Assembly (NCBI GenBank): GCA_003599575.1
Contig: QZKV01000139.1
Coordinates: 1 to 40,069 of the forward strand
Direction of reading: 5' to 3'
Source: Desulfobacteraceae bacterium
GTDB taxonomy: Bacteria > Desulfobacterota > Desulfobacteria > Desulfobacterales > Desulfosarcinaceae
Length of the DNA stretch: 40,069 bases
Shown here one piece after another: positions 8,141 to 16,334 of the stretch (position 1 is its first letter; each line of letters opens with the position of its first letter). The translations under genes and the position numbers were made by a program. The notes beneath the pieces were generated by a model. That model was not told the DNA's origin. It saw nothing but the letters and a program-made list of their open reading frames with translations, and made no database searches.

Positions 8141-9391
8141 ATGGGTGAGGATGACAAGGAGCTGATACGGGGAAGCATCGACGCGGTTTACCGGGCCGAT
8201 TCGCGCCGCGTTTTTGCCACCCTGATTCGGCTGCTGGGCGACTTCGAGCTGGCTGAAGAGGCGCTGCACGAGGCCTTCAGGGCCGCGATCGAACAGTGGC
8301 CGCGGGACGGCATGCCCGCAAATCCCCGGGCGTGGCTGGTGTCGGTTGGCCGTTTCAAGGGTATCGATGGCATACGCCGGCGCGCCCGGTTCAATCCGCT
8401 GGAGGATGTTTCCCCGCCGGTGGCCGCCGCGGGCGAAGATGCTTTGCTCGCGGAAATTGAAAGTGTCCCGGACGATCTTTTGCGGCTGATCTTCACCTGC
8501 TGCCACCCTGCGCTGTCGCCGGACGCCCAAGCGGCTCTGACGTTGCGCGAGATGTGCGGTCTCACAACCGAGGAGATCGCCCACGCGTTTCTCATTCCGG
8601 CATCGACCCTGGCCCAGCGCATCGTGCGCGCCAAGGCCAAAATCCGCGATGCACGCATTCCCTACAAGGTTCCCGCCCAGGCTGAACTGCCGGAGCGCTT
8701 ATCCGCGGTGCTGCAGGTGGTCTATCTCGTGTTCAACGAGGGCTACGCCGCTTCATCGGGCGGTTCGCTGACCCGGGCGGACCTCTCCGGCGAGGCGATC
8801 CGCCTGGGGCGGCTGCTGGTTCAACTGCTGCCCGAACCCGAGGTATTGGGGCTGCTGGCGCTGATGCTGCTGCAAGAGTCCCGGCGCGAGGCGCGCACCT
8901 CTGCGTCGGGGGACCTGGTGCTGCTGGCAGACCAGGACCGCACGCTCTGGCGCCGGGATCATATCGCCGAAGGCTTGGCTCTGGTGCAGCAGGCTTTGTC
9001 TATCCCGAGCTTCGGTTCGTACACGCTCCAGGCGGCCATCGCGGCCGTACATGCAGAGGCAGCCAGCGCCGCTGCAACGGATTGGACCAGGATGGTCGCA
9101 CTCTATGACCTTCTGATGGGGGTGGACCCGTCGCCCGTGGTGGCGCTCAACCGCGCCGTGGCGGTGGCCATGCGCGATGGACCGGAGGCCGGTTTGGTGC
9201 TGATCGACGCCATCCTGGCGCGGGGCGATCTTGTGGACTACCACCTGGCGCACGCAGCACAAGCAGACCTTTGCCGTCGGCTGGGCCGGACCGCGCAGGC
9301 GCGTTCCGCTTACCAGCGCGCGCTCAGCCTGACGCACCAGGCGCCGGAGCGGCGTTTTCTCGAGCGCCGGCTACGCGAACTGTCGGAGTGA
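8141..9391 (+). CDS. ECF-type RNA polymerase sigma factor, ECF42-like with C-terminal TPR extension
   Basis: A 416-residue sigma factor, about twice the size of a simple ECF sigma. Region 2 is at the N-terminus (ADSRRVFATLIRLLGDFELAEE through PRAWLVSVGRFKGIDGIRRR), and region 4 follows (LTLREMCGLTTEEIAHAFLI, an HTH). A long helical C-terminal domain (about 180-416) contains PSPVVALNRAVAVAMRDGPE and is typical of group ECF42. In that group the extension replaces a separate anti-sigma factor, and the gene usually sits next to DGPF/YCII-domain genes. The DGPF partner here lies 1.5 kb downstream at 10967, after a PadR regulator and a permease. The start at 8141 matches the usual family N-terminus; an in-frame ATG at 8051 would add 30 residues that do not look conserved. 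Confidence 0.9.
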   Translation: MGEDDKELIRGSIDAVYRADSRRVFATLIRLLGDFELAEEALHEAFRAAIEQWPRDGMPANPRAWLVSVGRFKGIDGIRRRARFNPLEDVSPPVAAAGEDALLAEIESVPDDLLRLIFTCCHPALSPDAQAALTLREMCGLTTEEIAHAFLIPASTLAQRIVRAKAKIRDARIPYKVPAQAELPERLSAVLQVVYLVFNEGYAASSGGSLTRADLSGEAIRLGRLLVQLLPEPEVLGLLALMLLQESRREARTSASGDLVLLADQDRTLWRRDHIAEGLALVQQALSIPSFGSYTLQAAIAAVHAEAASAAATDWTRMVALYDLLMGVDPSPVVALNRAVAVAMRDGPEAGLVLIDAILARGDLVDYHLAHAAQADLCRRLGRTAQARSAYQRALSLTHQAPERRFLERRLRELSE

Positions 9392-9468
9392 GTGCCAACT
9401 GCAATGAAGAAAAAACATTTCTTAACCGGATCATCATCGGCGCAGTTCAATTTTAACAGCTCTAAAAA

Positions 9469-9572
9469 TTTTCCAATCGTCATGCCGGACCGGATCCGGG
9501 CAGGCTTTGGTCCCTCAACCCTAAGATACTGAATCATAGATACCGGCCGCGCCGGAATGAGGCCTTGGAAAG
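9469..9572. repeat. Small MITE-like element with imperfect terminal inverted repeats
   Basis: The left end TTTTCCAAtcgTCATgCCGG (9469-9488) is matched in inverted orientation by CCGGaATGAggccTTGGAAA (9552-9571). The interior of about 60 bases has no coding potential. It lies between the sigma-factor gene and the PadR promoter and may be what remains of a small non-autonomous element. The similarity is imperfect and was judged by eye. Confidence 0.4.
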
Positions 9573-9613
9573 TTTCGACTTGCCGAAGCAAATTTTGAAT
9601 TTTCAAATATCGC

Positions 9614-9643
9614 TTGACAATATCGTTTTACGATATTAATTAT
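9614..9643 (+). promoter_or_regulatory. Sigma-70 promoter of the padR-TSUP operon
   Basis: A perfect -35 TTGACA at 9614-9619 is followed after 18 bases by AATTAT (9638-9643, 4 of 6). The spacer is almost filled by the palindromic operator at 9619-9637, as expected for an autorepressed promoter. Confidence 0.6.
9619..9637. promoter_or_regulatory. Palindromic operator, probable PadR binding site
   Basis: AATATCGT-TTT-ACGATATT is a perfect inverted repeat with 8-base arms in the -35/-10 spacer. A second short palindrome TATCGATA (9641-9648) overlaps the -10 and start region. PadR-family proteins commonly autorepress through such AT-rich dyads. That this PadR is the binder is inference from its position, 33 bases upstream of the gene. 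Confidence 0.6.
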
Positions 9644-9669
9644 CGATATCGACACTCAAGGGTGACCAA

Positions 9670-9972
9670 ATGATACGCGATCTCGAGTTGGCCTTCATCA
9701 AAATTCACATCCTCTTCCATGCCGAAAAAGAAGAAATTTTCGGCGTGGGATTGATAGCTGAATTATCCGGGCATGGTTACGACATCGGTCCGGGCACCCT
9801 CTACCCCACTTTAGCAAAACTGGAATCGGGCGGGTATCTGACCTGCCAAGCACGTACGGTTGACCGCAAGCAGCGCAAGTACTATCGCATCACCCCCGCG
9901 GGAAAGGTGCTGTTGAACGGAATGCGCAAAAAAATTGAAGAACTTTACCAGGAAGTGATCCAGCCAAAATGA
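9670..9972 (+). CDS. PadR family transcriptional regulator
   Basis: A 100-residue winged-helix protein of the short PadR (PadR-s2) type. The recognition region YDIGPGTLYPTLAKLESGGYL (about 37-57) and the wing RKYYRITPAGKVLL (about 75-88) are typical. The family acts as dimeric repressors whose C-terminal helix makes the dimer. It overlaps the TSUP permease gene by four bases (ATGA), so it probably controls that permease. The ligand is unknown. The operator described above lies directly upstream. Confidence 0.9.
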   Translation: MIRDLELAFIKIHILFHAEKEEIFGVGLIAELSGHGYDIGPGTLYPTLAKLESGGYLTCQARTVDRKQRKYYRITPAGKVLLNGMRKKIEELYQEVIQPK

Positions 9973-10757
9973 GCTTTATCGTCATCAGTCTGTCGGCCCT
10001 GGTGGTATCGGCGCTGACCTTGTTTTCCGGATTCGGCCTCGGCACCCTCTTGATGCCGGCTTTTGCCTTTTTTTTCCCGGTGGAAGTGGCTGTGGCGGCA
10101 ACCGCGGTCGTGCATGGCGCAAACAACATCTTCAAAATCGGCGTGGTGGGAAAGCATGCGGACAAAACGCTGGTCCTGCACTTCGGTGTTCCAGCTATCC
10201 TGGCGGCTTTCGCCGGGGCTGCCGCGTTGGGCTATGTGGCCCATTTCGAGGAGATCGCCAGGTATTCGCTGGGCGCGAAGACGGCCGTGATCACGCCTAT
10301 CAAGCTTATCATGGGGGTGCTGATGCTGATGTTTGCGCTGTTGGAGCTGCTTCCGCGCCTGCGGAAACTTACCTTCGATCGCAAGCACCTGCTGGTGGGA
10401 GGCATTTTATCCGGATTTTTCGGTGGGTTTTCCGGGCATCAGGGCGCTTTGCGCTCAGCCTTCCTGGCCAAGGCCGGTGTGTCAACAAAGGCTTTTGTGG
10501 GCACCAATGCTTTTATCGGTTTTATGGTGGACCTTGCGCGAATTGCAACCTATGCCCTGATGTTTTTGCTGGCCAAGGCATCCAGTCCGCTCGGTTCCGG
10601 GCAGTGGCCGCTGATTCTGGCGGGAATACTTGCCGCTTTTGCCGGCGTGATGATCGGAAAGCGCTTTCTGCACAAGATTACCATGCACACCATTCAACAG
10701 ATTACCGGTGTGATGCTTCTGGGAATCGCGTGCGGACTGATTTCAGGGCTCATCTGA
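9969..10757 (+). CDS. Sulfite exporter TauE/SafE (TSUP) family permease
   Basis: A 262-residue membrane protein with about eight hydrophobic segments in two similar halves. The first half has the FSGFGLGTLLMPAF loop and the second GGFSGHQGALRSAFL, the characteristic re-entrant-like motifs of the TSUP family, whose members move sulfite, sulfoacetate, taurine or other sulfur and organic anions. It is translationally coupled to the PadR gene. The substrate cannot be named. It is unrelated in context to the larger TSUP protein at 24518. Confidence 0.85.
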   Translation: MSFIVISLSALVVSALTLFSGFGLGTLLMPAFAFFFPVEVAVAATAVVHGANNIFKIGVVGKHADKTLVLHFGVPAILAAFAGAAALGYVAHFEEIARYSLGAKTAVITPIKLIMGVLMLMFALLELLPRLRKLTFDRKHLLVGGILSGFFGGFSGHQGALRSAFLAKAGVSTKAFVGTNAFIGFMVDLARIATYALMFLLAKASSPLGSGQWPLILAGILAAFAGVMIGKRFLHKITMHTIQQITGVMLLGIACGLISGLI

Positions 10758-10966
10758 CGGAGCACTTCTGATAGCTGACACCCCTGCCGAAAACTGCAAA
10801 TTCAACCTAAAAGACACTTCTCTTCGGCGAGGGGGAAAATTGATTTTCCCTGTCGATTTTCGATCTCGCCAAACGACTGTAGAATGAAAAACATTGAAAC
10901 GTGATTAACCGCAGGACACTCCCCGGTGTGCGCCGGGGATGCCCTCCCAGCGGTGCGGAGGAATTC

Positions 10967-11377
10967 ATGAAATACATATGCCTTGGTTACATAGATGAAC
11001 ATAAATGGGACGCACTGTCCGAAAGTGAGCGCAATGCGCTCATGGACGAATGCTTTGCGTACGACGACATGCTGCGCAAAAACGGTCACTTTGCCGGCGG
11101 AGAAGCGCTGCAGAGCATCCGCAACGCCGCCACCCTGCGATGGAACAACGGCAAAGTCTCCGTCACCGACGGGCCCTATGCCGAAACCAAAGAGCACCTG
11201 GGCGGCATTCTGGTCCTCGAGGCCAGGGACATGAACCATGCCATCCAGCTGATGTCCAATCATCCGGGGGTGAAAGCCGGCCCCTTTGAAATCCGCCCGG
11301 CTGCGGATTTAACGGCAATGATCGCGGAAAGCGAACGTCGCCGATCCGAGACAAATGGCGGATCAAAGCCGGTTTAG
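10967..11377 (+). CDS. DGPF (YCII-related) domain protein
   Basis: A 136-residue protein of the YCII/DGPF dimeric ferredoxin-like fold. The hallmark [15 protein letters not shown] is at about 65-79 and is followed by the [15 protein letters not shown] strand-helix. The biochemical function is unknown for the family, but it is the standard neighbour and predicted target of ECF42 sigma factors, one of which is at 8141. The start is set by GGAGG at 10957. A hairpin (10920-10939, CCCCGG/CCGGGG) lies in the leader. Confidence 0.9.
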   Translation: MKYICLGYIDEHKWDALSESERNALMDECFAYDDMLRKNGHFAGGEALQSIRNAATLRWNNGKVSVTDGPYAETKEHLGGILVLEARDMNHAIQLMSNHPGVKAGPFEIRPAADLTAMIAESERRRSETNGGSKPV

Positions 11378-11414
11378 GAGATCAATCGGCATGTGAGACA
11401 ACTTCTGTATACTT

Positions 11415-11455
11415 CCGATGCCGGCCTCGCCAAGGTGTGTCGAGGCCGGCATCGG
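11415..11455. terminator. Long perfect hairpin between convergent genes, probable bidirectional terminator
   Basis: A stem of 15 perfect base pairs (CCGATGCCGGCCTCG paired with CGAGGCCGGCATCGG) surrounds an 11-base loop. It sits midway between the ends of the DGPF and HpaB-like genes. There is no clear U tract on either side, so it could instead protect 3' ends or work with Rho. Confidence 0.6.
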
Positions 11456-11480
11456 GGTAGCGTTGGCTAAGATTTATGGC

Positions 11481-13016
11481 CTACTTCGCCGTCACTGGAA
11501 TACTTTTATACGATTCATCCACTTCGGGCATTTCGACCACATCGGGGGACACGAGATCGCCATAGACCGCGTTGTTCTGCCAGCCGTCGATGTGCGCGGC
11601 GCGCTTGGCGGCGGCCTTGAGGCGGTCCCAGTCGGCGCTGTTGTAAAGGAACATCTGCTGGGCGGCCATGGAGCCTTCGCCGTGGATGGTGTCGATCTGC
11701 CAGAAGTTGCCGGTCATGTCCTTGATCAGGCGCATGACGCGCAGGCGCTCTTCGGTGGAAACGCCGTCTTTGGCGCTCAAATACTTCTCGATATAGGGCC
11801 GGATTTCCGGGTTCCTCCAGTCGCGGTAGGTCGGCACGGTAGTGCACAGGCCGCCGGCGATGTCCTGCATGTGCTGGCACATCTGGTGGAAGTTGCTGGC
11901 AAAGGTGAACTTGGCTGAGTTGATCGACATGGGGTTGGGCATGGCCACATCGTGGCCGAACTCCTTGGCCGGATCCAGGCAGGCGGCGCGGCCCAGCTCA
12001 AAGACCATGTGCGTGATCATGGCCATCCAGGCCAGCTTCTTGCGGATGTGGTCGGCCCGGTCCACGCCGTTGTACTCCGCCACCAGGGCCGCGGCGCCGG
12101 TCATGGCCTCCAGCTTGCCGACCATCTTGCAGGTGCCGAACAGGCGGTGGTAGCTGGCAAAGGCGTAGGCCAGGGTGCGCGAAAACTGCCATTCGCCGCA
12201 CATGAAGACGCGCTCCCAGGGCACAAAAACATCGTCGAAGACAATCAGGGATTCGGTGGGCTGCAGGGCGCTGGTCTTGGGGTAGTCGAAGCGGCCTTCT
12301 GCGCCGTAGGTGCGCGAAACCGGTTCGACGGCCAGCAGCTTGATGCCCTTGGTTGCCACCGGCATCGCAAATGCCAGGGCATAGTCCTTGTCGGCTTCGC
12401 CATGCGTGCGGCAGGGCGAGCAGAGCAGTTCGTTGGCGCAGGGCGAGGCGCTGATGTGGACCTTGGCGCCGCGCACGATGATGCCGTCTTTCTGGCGGTC
12501 GACGATGCGCAGGTAGTAATCGGGGTGCTGTTTTTGCTGCGAGGGATGCAGGCTGCGGTCGCCCTTGACATCGGTGATGGCGCCGGTGATGCCCAGGTCC
12601 TGCTTCATCAGCAGCTTGCGGTAATTTTCGACGCGTTCGCTGTAATGGGTGCCGAGCTCTTTGTCCATGACATTGGCGGTCACCGTGAAGGCGGCCAGGG
12701 CATCGGCGCCCATGCAGTGCAGCAGCACGCCGCCGCCGGTGCGCATGGCCGTGATGTAACAGGCGCGCCGCCGCAAGAGCTCTTCGGCATTGCGGGGGGC
12801 GGTCAAGAGGTAATTGACATCCTCGCCGTCCTCGTCCTGGGTCACGAACAGTTCGCGATATTCGGGCTGGTGCGGCAGGACATAGTCCAGGGCCGCGGTT
12901 TTGATGATGCCGCTTAAGGTGGGATGGGTGCGCACGTCCTTGACGCGCTCGCCCATGCACCAGATTTCGCGGCCGTCATCCAGGCTGTCGAGGTATTGTT
13001 GGACGGTCCTGATCAT
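11481..13016 (-). CDS. 4-hydroxyphenylacetate 3-hydroxylase / 4-hydroxybutyryl-CoA dehydratase family protein
   Basis: The 511-residue protein has the full acyl-CoA-dehydrogenase-like HpaB fold and the usual length for 4-hydroxybutyryl-CoA dehydratase and HpaB enzymes, which use FAD. In the clostridial dehydratase a [4Fe-4S] cluster is held by Cys99, Cys103, His292 and Cys299. Here Cys101 and the pair His290 and Cys296 (SYHRLFGTCKMVG) appear to match three of these, but the first Cys is missing (AMRTGGGVLLHC), and the His-Cys spacing is one shorter than I recall. A dehydratase role is therefore uncertain, and a flavin monooxygenase or isomerase role is possible. The start at 13016 has GGAG ten bases upstream. 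It is divergent from a radical SAM/acyl-CoA dehydrogenase pair, suggesting acyl-CoA or aromatic metabolism. Confidence 0.85.
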   Translation of the reverse strand: MIRTVQQYLDSLDDGREIWCMGERVKDVRTHPTLSGIIKTAALDYVLPHQPEYRELFVTQDEDGEDVNYLLTAPRNAEELLRRRACYITAMRTGGGVLLHCMGADALAAFTVTANVMDKELGTHYSERVENYRKLLMKQDLGITGAITDVKGDRSLHPSQQKQHPDYYLRIVDRQKDGIIVRGAKVHISASPCANELLCSPCRTHGEADKDYALAFAMPVATKGIKLLAVEPVSRTYGAEGRFDYPKTSALQPTESLIVFDDVFVPWERVFMCGEWQFSRTLAYAFASYHRLFGTCKMVGKLEAMTGAAALVAEYNGVDRADHIRKKLAWMAMITHMVFELGRAACLDPAKEFGHDVAMPNPMSINSAKFTFASNFHQMCQHMQDIAGGLCTTVPTYRDWRNPEIRPYIEKYLSAKDGVSTEERLRVMRLIKDMTGNFWQIDTIHGEGSMAAQQMFLYNSADWDRLKAAAKRAAHIDGWQNNAVYGDLVSPDVVEMPEVDESYKSIPVTAK

Positions 13017-13094
13017 GGTGGTGTGCTCCTTTCTTGTCTTGGAAGGAAAAAGCCAAACGCTGCGGCGTTGAAGGCAGCGGGAGGTTCGCAATTC

Positions 13095-13123
13095 AATATC
13101 AAGCGCGGAGGGCAAAATGTCAA
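13095..13123 (-). promoter_or_regulatory. Sigma-70 promoter of the HpaB-like gene
   Basis: On the minus strand a perfect TTGACA (13123-13118) and GATATT (13100-13095, 4 of 6) are separated by 17 bases. They lie about 80 bases upstream of the ATG at 13016. Confidence 0.65.
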
Positions 13124-13499
13124 AACCAATTATCCCCTCGGAAATGAAACAGGCCCGTTTTGTTTGACGCAACGGGGACGGGGGGTGCAGAGGAGGAGTT
13201 TTCTTCTCCGTTTCCGCGCTCGTGCGGGAAACGGATGGGAGCCGTTGCAGGGCGGATTGTGCAGGTGATGGATCGATGGCCGCAAACAACCGCCGCTGGT
13301 CCGGACTGCCCGGCCGGGGCGGAGACTGCGTTCCCAAGCTGGAGCTTGGGAACGAGGGGGCTCGGGGCTGGGGTCGGACCAGGGATTCACGAAGTACTGG
13401 TGTGGCAATCAATCGCCGCCTTCTTGCTTCTTTGCCGGGCTCGACGTATAGTCCCTGGATTTCGTAGCAATGCTGTTCTTTTTGCAAGGGATTCAAAAC
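13124..13499. other. Divergent intergenic region holding a palindromic repeat
   Basis: About 380 bases without a supported gene, between the HpaB-like promoter and the radical SAM start. It holds the palindrome annotated separately. Reading frames across it look like composition artefacts. Confidence 0.4.
13330..13353. repeat. Palindromic repeat, same family as the element at 90-113
   Basis: Perfect inverted repeat GTTCCCAAGCT-GG-AGCTTGGGAAC (11-base arms, 2-base loop). The copy at 90-113 differs at one arm base. Two copies 13 kb apart in intergenic DNA mark it as a dispersed REP-like sequence. Confidence 0.75.
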
Positions 13500-14918
13500 A
13501 TGTCTGTTTCATCTTTTCGGGCCCTGCGCGAGAAATACACCGCCGCCAATCTGGCCGAATACGGCGATCAATCCGCAGGGCTTGCCTGGATCGACCCGCA
13601 AGCGGCCCTGGCCGCCGAGGGCCGGAGGGCGCAGATCCTGGAGGCCATGGCGCCGCTGTTGCGCCTGGGCTCGAAACAAACCAAACCCCACCTGGGGGGG
13701 CTTGCGCCCGGATGCCGCATCTGCGCACAGGGTGAATGGTCCTGCCTGTTCATCAACGGCCGCTGCAACTGCCGCTGCTTTTACTGTCCCACGGAACAAA
13801 ACGAGACCGGCCGGCCGACGACCAACCGGATTCCTTTCGAGACCCCCGAAGAATATGCCGATTATGTGGGGCGCTTCGGCTTTTCCGGCGTAAGCATCAG
13901 CGGCGGCGAACCGCTGCTCACATTTGAACGGACGCTCGAATATATCACGGCGGTACGGGAACGCCTGGGAAGCGGACTGCACATCTGGATGTACACCAAC
14001 GGTACGCTGGCCACGCCGCAGCGCCTTAAGGCCCTGCGGTCGGCCGGGCTGGACGAGATCCGCTTCGATATCAGCGCAGTGGACTATGATTTGCAAAAGG
14101 TGCGCATGGCCGCCGAGTGCATCCCCTGCGTGACCGTGGAGATACCGGCCATACCCGAGGATTTCGAGCGCCTGGCCGCCTTGCTGCCCGAAATGGCCCG
14201 CGCGGGGGTGGCACATCTCAATCTGCATCAATTGCGCCTCACGCCGCACAACTGCGCCGGGCTAAAGCAGCGCAACTACACCTATCTGCATGGGGAAAGC
14301 GTTACGGTCCTGGAATCCGAGCTGACGGCCCTTTCGCTCATGCAGGCCGCCTGCGAGCAGGATCCCGCCCTGCCGATCAACTACTGTTCGTTTGTGTACA
14401 AGCGCCGCTACCAGCAGGCCGCAACACGCCGGCGCAATGCGCAGGGCATCATCAAAGAGTTCGAGACGGTCACCGAAAACGGCTTCATCCGCGCCCTGTG
14501 CCTGGCCGGCCGGCCCGAAGAGATAGGGACGCAGGCCGAACGACTGGTCGTCCAAGCTGCGCAGAAGCCGCATTGGGCGCTCAGCGCGAAGAAGGACCGG
14601 CTGCAGTTTCACCCATCGTTGTGGCCGCTGATCGATTTCTCATCCGGCCGGCTTCGGCTCACCTATTCCGAAGCGGTGCTTGCGCCTTGTATTTCCTACC
14701 AGCATATGTTCAAGGAGCTGCGACTCGCGGCCGGCAAAAAGATCTACATTGAAAAGCGCCCGCTGCGCATCGATATGGAACTCGACGAAGCCGCACGGCG
14801 TCTGTTCGAAAATGAAGTCCTGAGCGGGGTGGCGGAACTATCGGTCTTCCCCGGCCCGGCACTTGAGCAGATCCTCGCTTTCGAGTTCATCCGCCCGGGC
14901 TTGCAGGATTATTTCTGA
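13500..14918 (+). CDS. Radical SAM protein of unknown function with extra N-terminal cysteines
   Basis: A 472-residue protein. The radical SAM CxxxCxxC motif is Cys89, Cys93 and Cys96 (CNCRCFYC), followed by the SAM-binding ISGGEPLL (near 132-139) and a beta-barrel rich in MYTNGTL/RFDIS strands like those of MoaA and PFL-activating enzymes. Upstream, GCRICAQGEWSCLF supplies Cys72, Cys75 and Cys82, and Cys91 lies inside the motif, so an auxiliary cluster or zinc site is possible. The C-terminal half (about 300-472) has no recognised domain. The start follows AAGGG. The acyl-CoA dehydrogenase lies 169 bases downstream on the same strand. I cannot name the substrate. Confidence 0.85.
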   Translation: MSVSSFRALREKYTAANLAEYGDQSAGLAWIDPQAALAAEGRRAQILEAMAPLLRLGSKQTKPHLGGLAPGCRICAQGEWSCLFINGRCNCRCFYCPTEQNETGRPTTNRIPFETPEEYADYVGRFGFSGVSISGGEPLLTFERTLEYITAVRERLGSGLHIWMYTNGTLATPQRLKALRSAGLDEIRFDISAVDYDLQKVRMAAECIPCVTVEIPAIPEDFERLAALLPEMARAGVAHLNLHQLRLTPHNCAGLKQRNYTYLHGESVTVLESELTALSLMQAACEQDPALPINYCSFVYKRRYQQAATRRRNAQGIIKEFETVTENGFIRALCLAGRPEEIGTQAERLVVQAAQKPHWALSAKKDRLQFHPSLWPLIDFSSGRLRLTYSEAVLAPCISYQHMFKELRLAAGKKIYIEKRPLRIDMELDEAARRLFENEVLSGVAELSVFPGPALEQILAFEFIRPGLQDYF

Positions 14919-15087
14919 AGTTGGTTTTCAAGGCATGATCAAGGAACGTTTTCATTGCCCGAAAAATCGTGTTATGCATTTTGCTGGAGCGTATCCAACC
15001 GGGCCGCCTCGCTGCGGTTCGTCTATCACCCTGACCAGCTTTTTCAGCGTTTCAGCGCCACCCCGGGAACGCGCACAAGGAGGTACG

Positions 15088-16245
15088 ATGCAATTTGAAT
15101 TGAACAAGCAACAGATCCAGATCCAGAAAGCAGTGCGTGATTTTGTCAAAGGCGAGTTCAAAAAGGAAGAAATTCACGATTTGCTGGAGCGCCATGCCTT
15201 TCCCGAAAGATTGTGGAAAAAAGCCGCCGAATTGGGTTTGGTCGGCATCCATTTCCCTGAAAAGTATTCCGGCCAGGGCATGGGGGTCATGGAAAATATT
15301 CTGGTGGCCGAAGAGCTGGCCCGCGGCGACAGCACGGTGGGCACCTGCCTTCTGATCGCCGATTTCGCCACCGAGCTGATTCTGCACTACGGCAGCGAAG
15401 AGCAGAAGTTGCGCTGGCTGCCCAAGGTGGCCGAAGGCCATTGCCTCTCCTGCGGCGCGTTCACCGAACCGGACCACGGATCGGACATCACCACCGTGGA
15501 AACCACGGCTGTCAAGGACGGGGATGAATGGGTCATCAACGGCTCCAAAATCTTCATTACCAACAGCGGCCCTCTGGCCGGTTTTTACAATGTGCTATGC
15601 ACGACCGACCCCCAGGCCCAGCCCGCGCATCGGGGCATGAGCATCATCCTGGTCGAAGCGGACCGGCAGGGCGTTTTCACCCAGGATGTGGGCAAGAAAA
15701 TGGGCATCACCTTGACTTTTACGGCCGAGGTGACCTTCAAGGATGTGCGCGTGCCGCTGAGCAATCTGGTGGGAAAGGAAAACCGGGGCTTTTACCAGCT
15801 GCTCGAATTTTTCGACGAAAGCCGCATCCTGATCGCCGCCCAGGCGCTGGGCATCGCCCAGGGTGCTTTCGACCGCACCCTGGCCTATGTCAAGCAGCGC
15901 GAGCAATTCGGCAAAAAGATTGCGCAATTTCAGGTTACCCAGCACAAGCTGGCCGATATGGCCACCAAGATCGAAGCCGCGCGCCTGCTCACCTACAAAG
16001 CGGCCTGGAACTTCGACCAGGGACGCATCGATCCCAAGCTGACCTCCATGGCCAAGATGTACGCCGCACGCTCGGCGGTAGAGGTGTGCGATGAAGCCAT
16101 TCAACTCATGGGCGGCTATGGTTATATGGCCGAGTACGACGTAGAGCGCTATTACCGGGATGCCAAAATCACCGAGATCTACGAAGGCACCAAGGAAATT
16201 CAGAAGAACACCATCGCCGGCGTCTTGCTGGGCAAAATGAAGTAA
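15088..16245 (+). CDS. Acyl-CoA dehydrogenase
   Basis: A 385-residue FAD-dependent acyl-CoA dehydrogenase of normal length. Visible features are the N-terminal helical domain, the FAD/substrate-contacting GAFTEPDHGSD and ITNSG segments in the beta domain, QFGKKIAQFQVTQHKLADMA and IQLMGGYGYMAEYDVERYYRDAK in the C-terminal domain, and the catalytic base in IYEGTKEIQ (Glu366). It oxidises an acyl-CoA to the 2-enoyl-CoA, passing electrons to an electron-transfer flavoprotein. Chain specificity cannot be set from sequence; the Glu position is that of short-chain and glutaryl-type enzymes. The start is fixed by AAGGAGG just upstream. Confidence 0.95.
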   Translation: MQFELNKQQIQIQKAVRDFVKGEFKKEEIHDLLERHAFPERLWKKAAELGLVGIHFPEKYSGQGMGVMENILVAEELARGDSTVGTCLLIADFATELILHYGSEEQKLRWLPKVAEGHCLSCGAFTEPDHGSDITTVETTAVKDGDEWVINGSKIFITNSGPLAGFYNVLCTTDPQAQPAHRGMSIILVEADRQGVFTQDVGKKMGITLTFTAEVTFKDVRVPLSNLVGKENRGFYQLLEFFDESRILIAAQALGIAQGAFDRTLAYVKQREQFGKKIAQFQVTQHKLADMATKIEAARLLTYKAAWNFDQGRIDPKLTSMAKMYAARSAVEVCDEAIQLMGGYGYMAEYDVERYYRDAKITEIYEGTKEIQKNTIAGVLLGKMK

Positions 16246-16253
16246 CCCATTCT

Positions 16254-16284
16254 CCGGCGCCGGTGGTTCCTTCACCGGCGCCGG
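16254..16284. terminator. Strong hairpin between convergent genes
   Basis: CCGGCGCCGGTG pairs perfectly with CACCGGCGCCGG around a 7-base loop, nine bases past the acyl-CoA dehydrogenase stop. On the plus strand it is followed by a pyrimidine-rich run. Probable terminator. Confidence 0.65.
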
Positions 16285-16334
16285 TCCGTTTCCCCGCCGC
16301 GAACTGATTTGCAGCTAAAATCCCACTGAAATCG

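Noticed and set aside
11952..12960. Long open frames on both strands inside the HpaB-like gene
   Set aside because: They are low-complexity Arg/Ala/Gly-rich shadows caused by the high GC at third codon positions.
13017..13496. 160-residue N-terminal extension of the HpaB-like protein
   Set aside because: It runs through the promoter and the palindromic repeat, is Pro/Arg-rich without family similarity, and a good ribosome binding site lies just before 13016.
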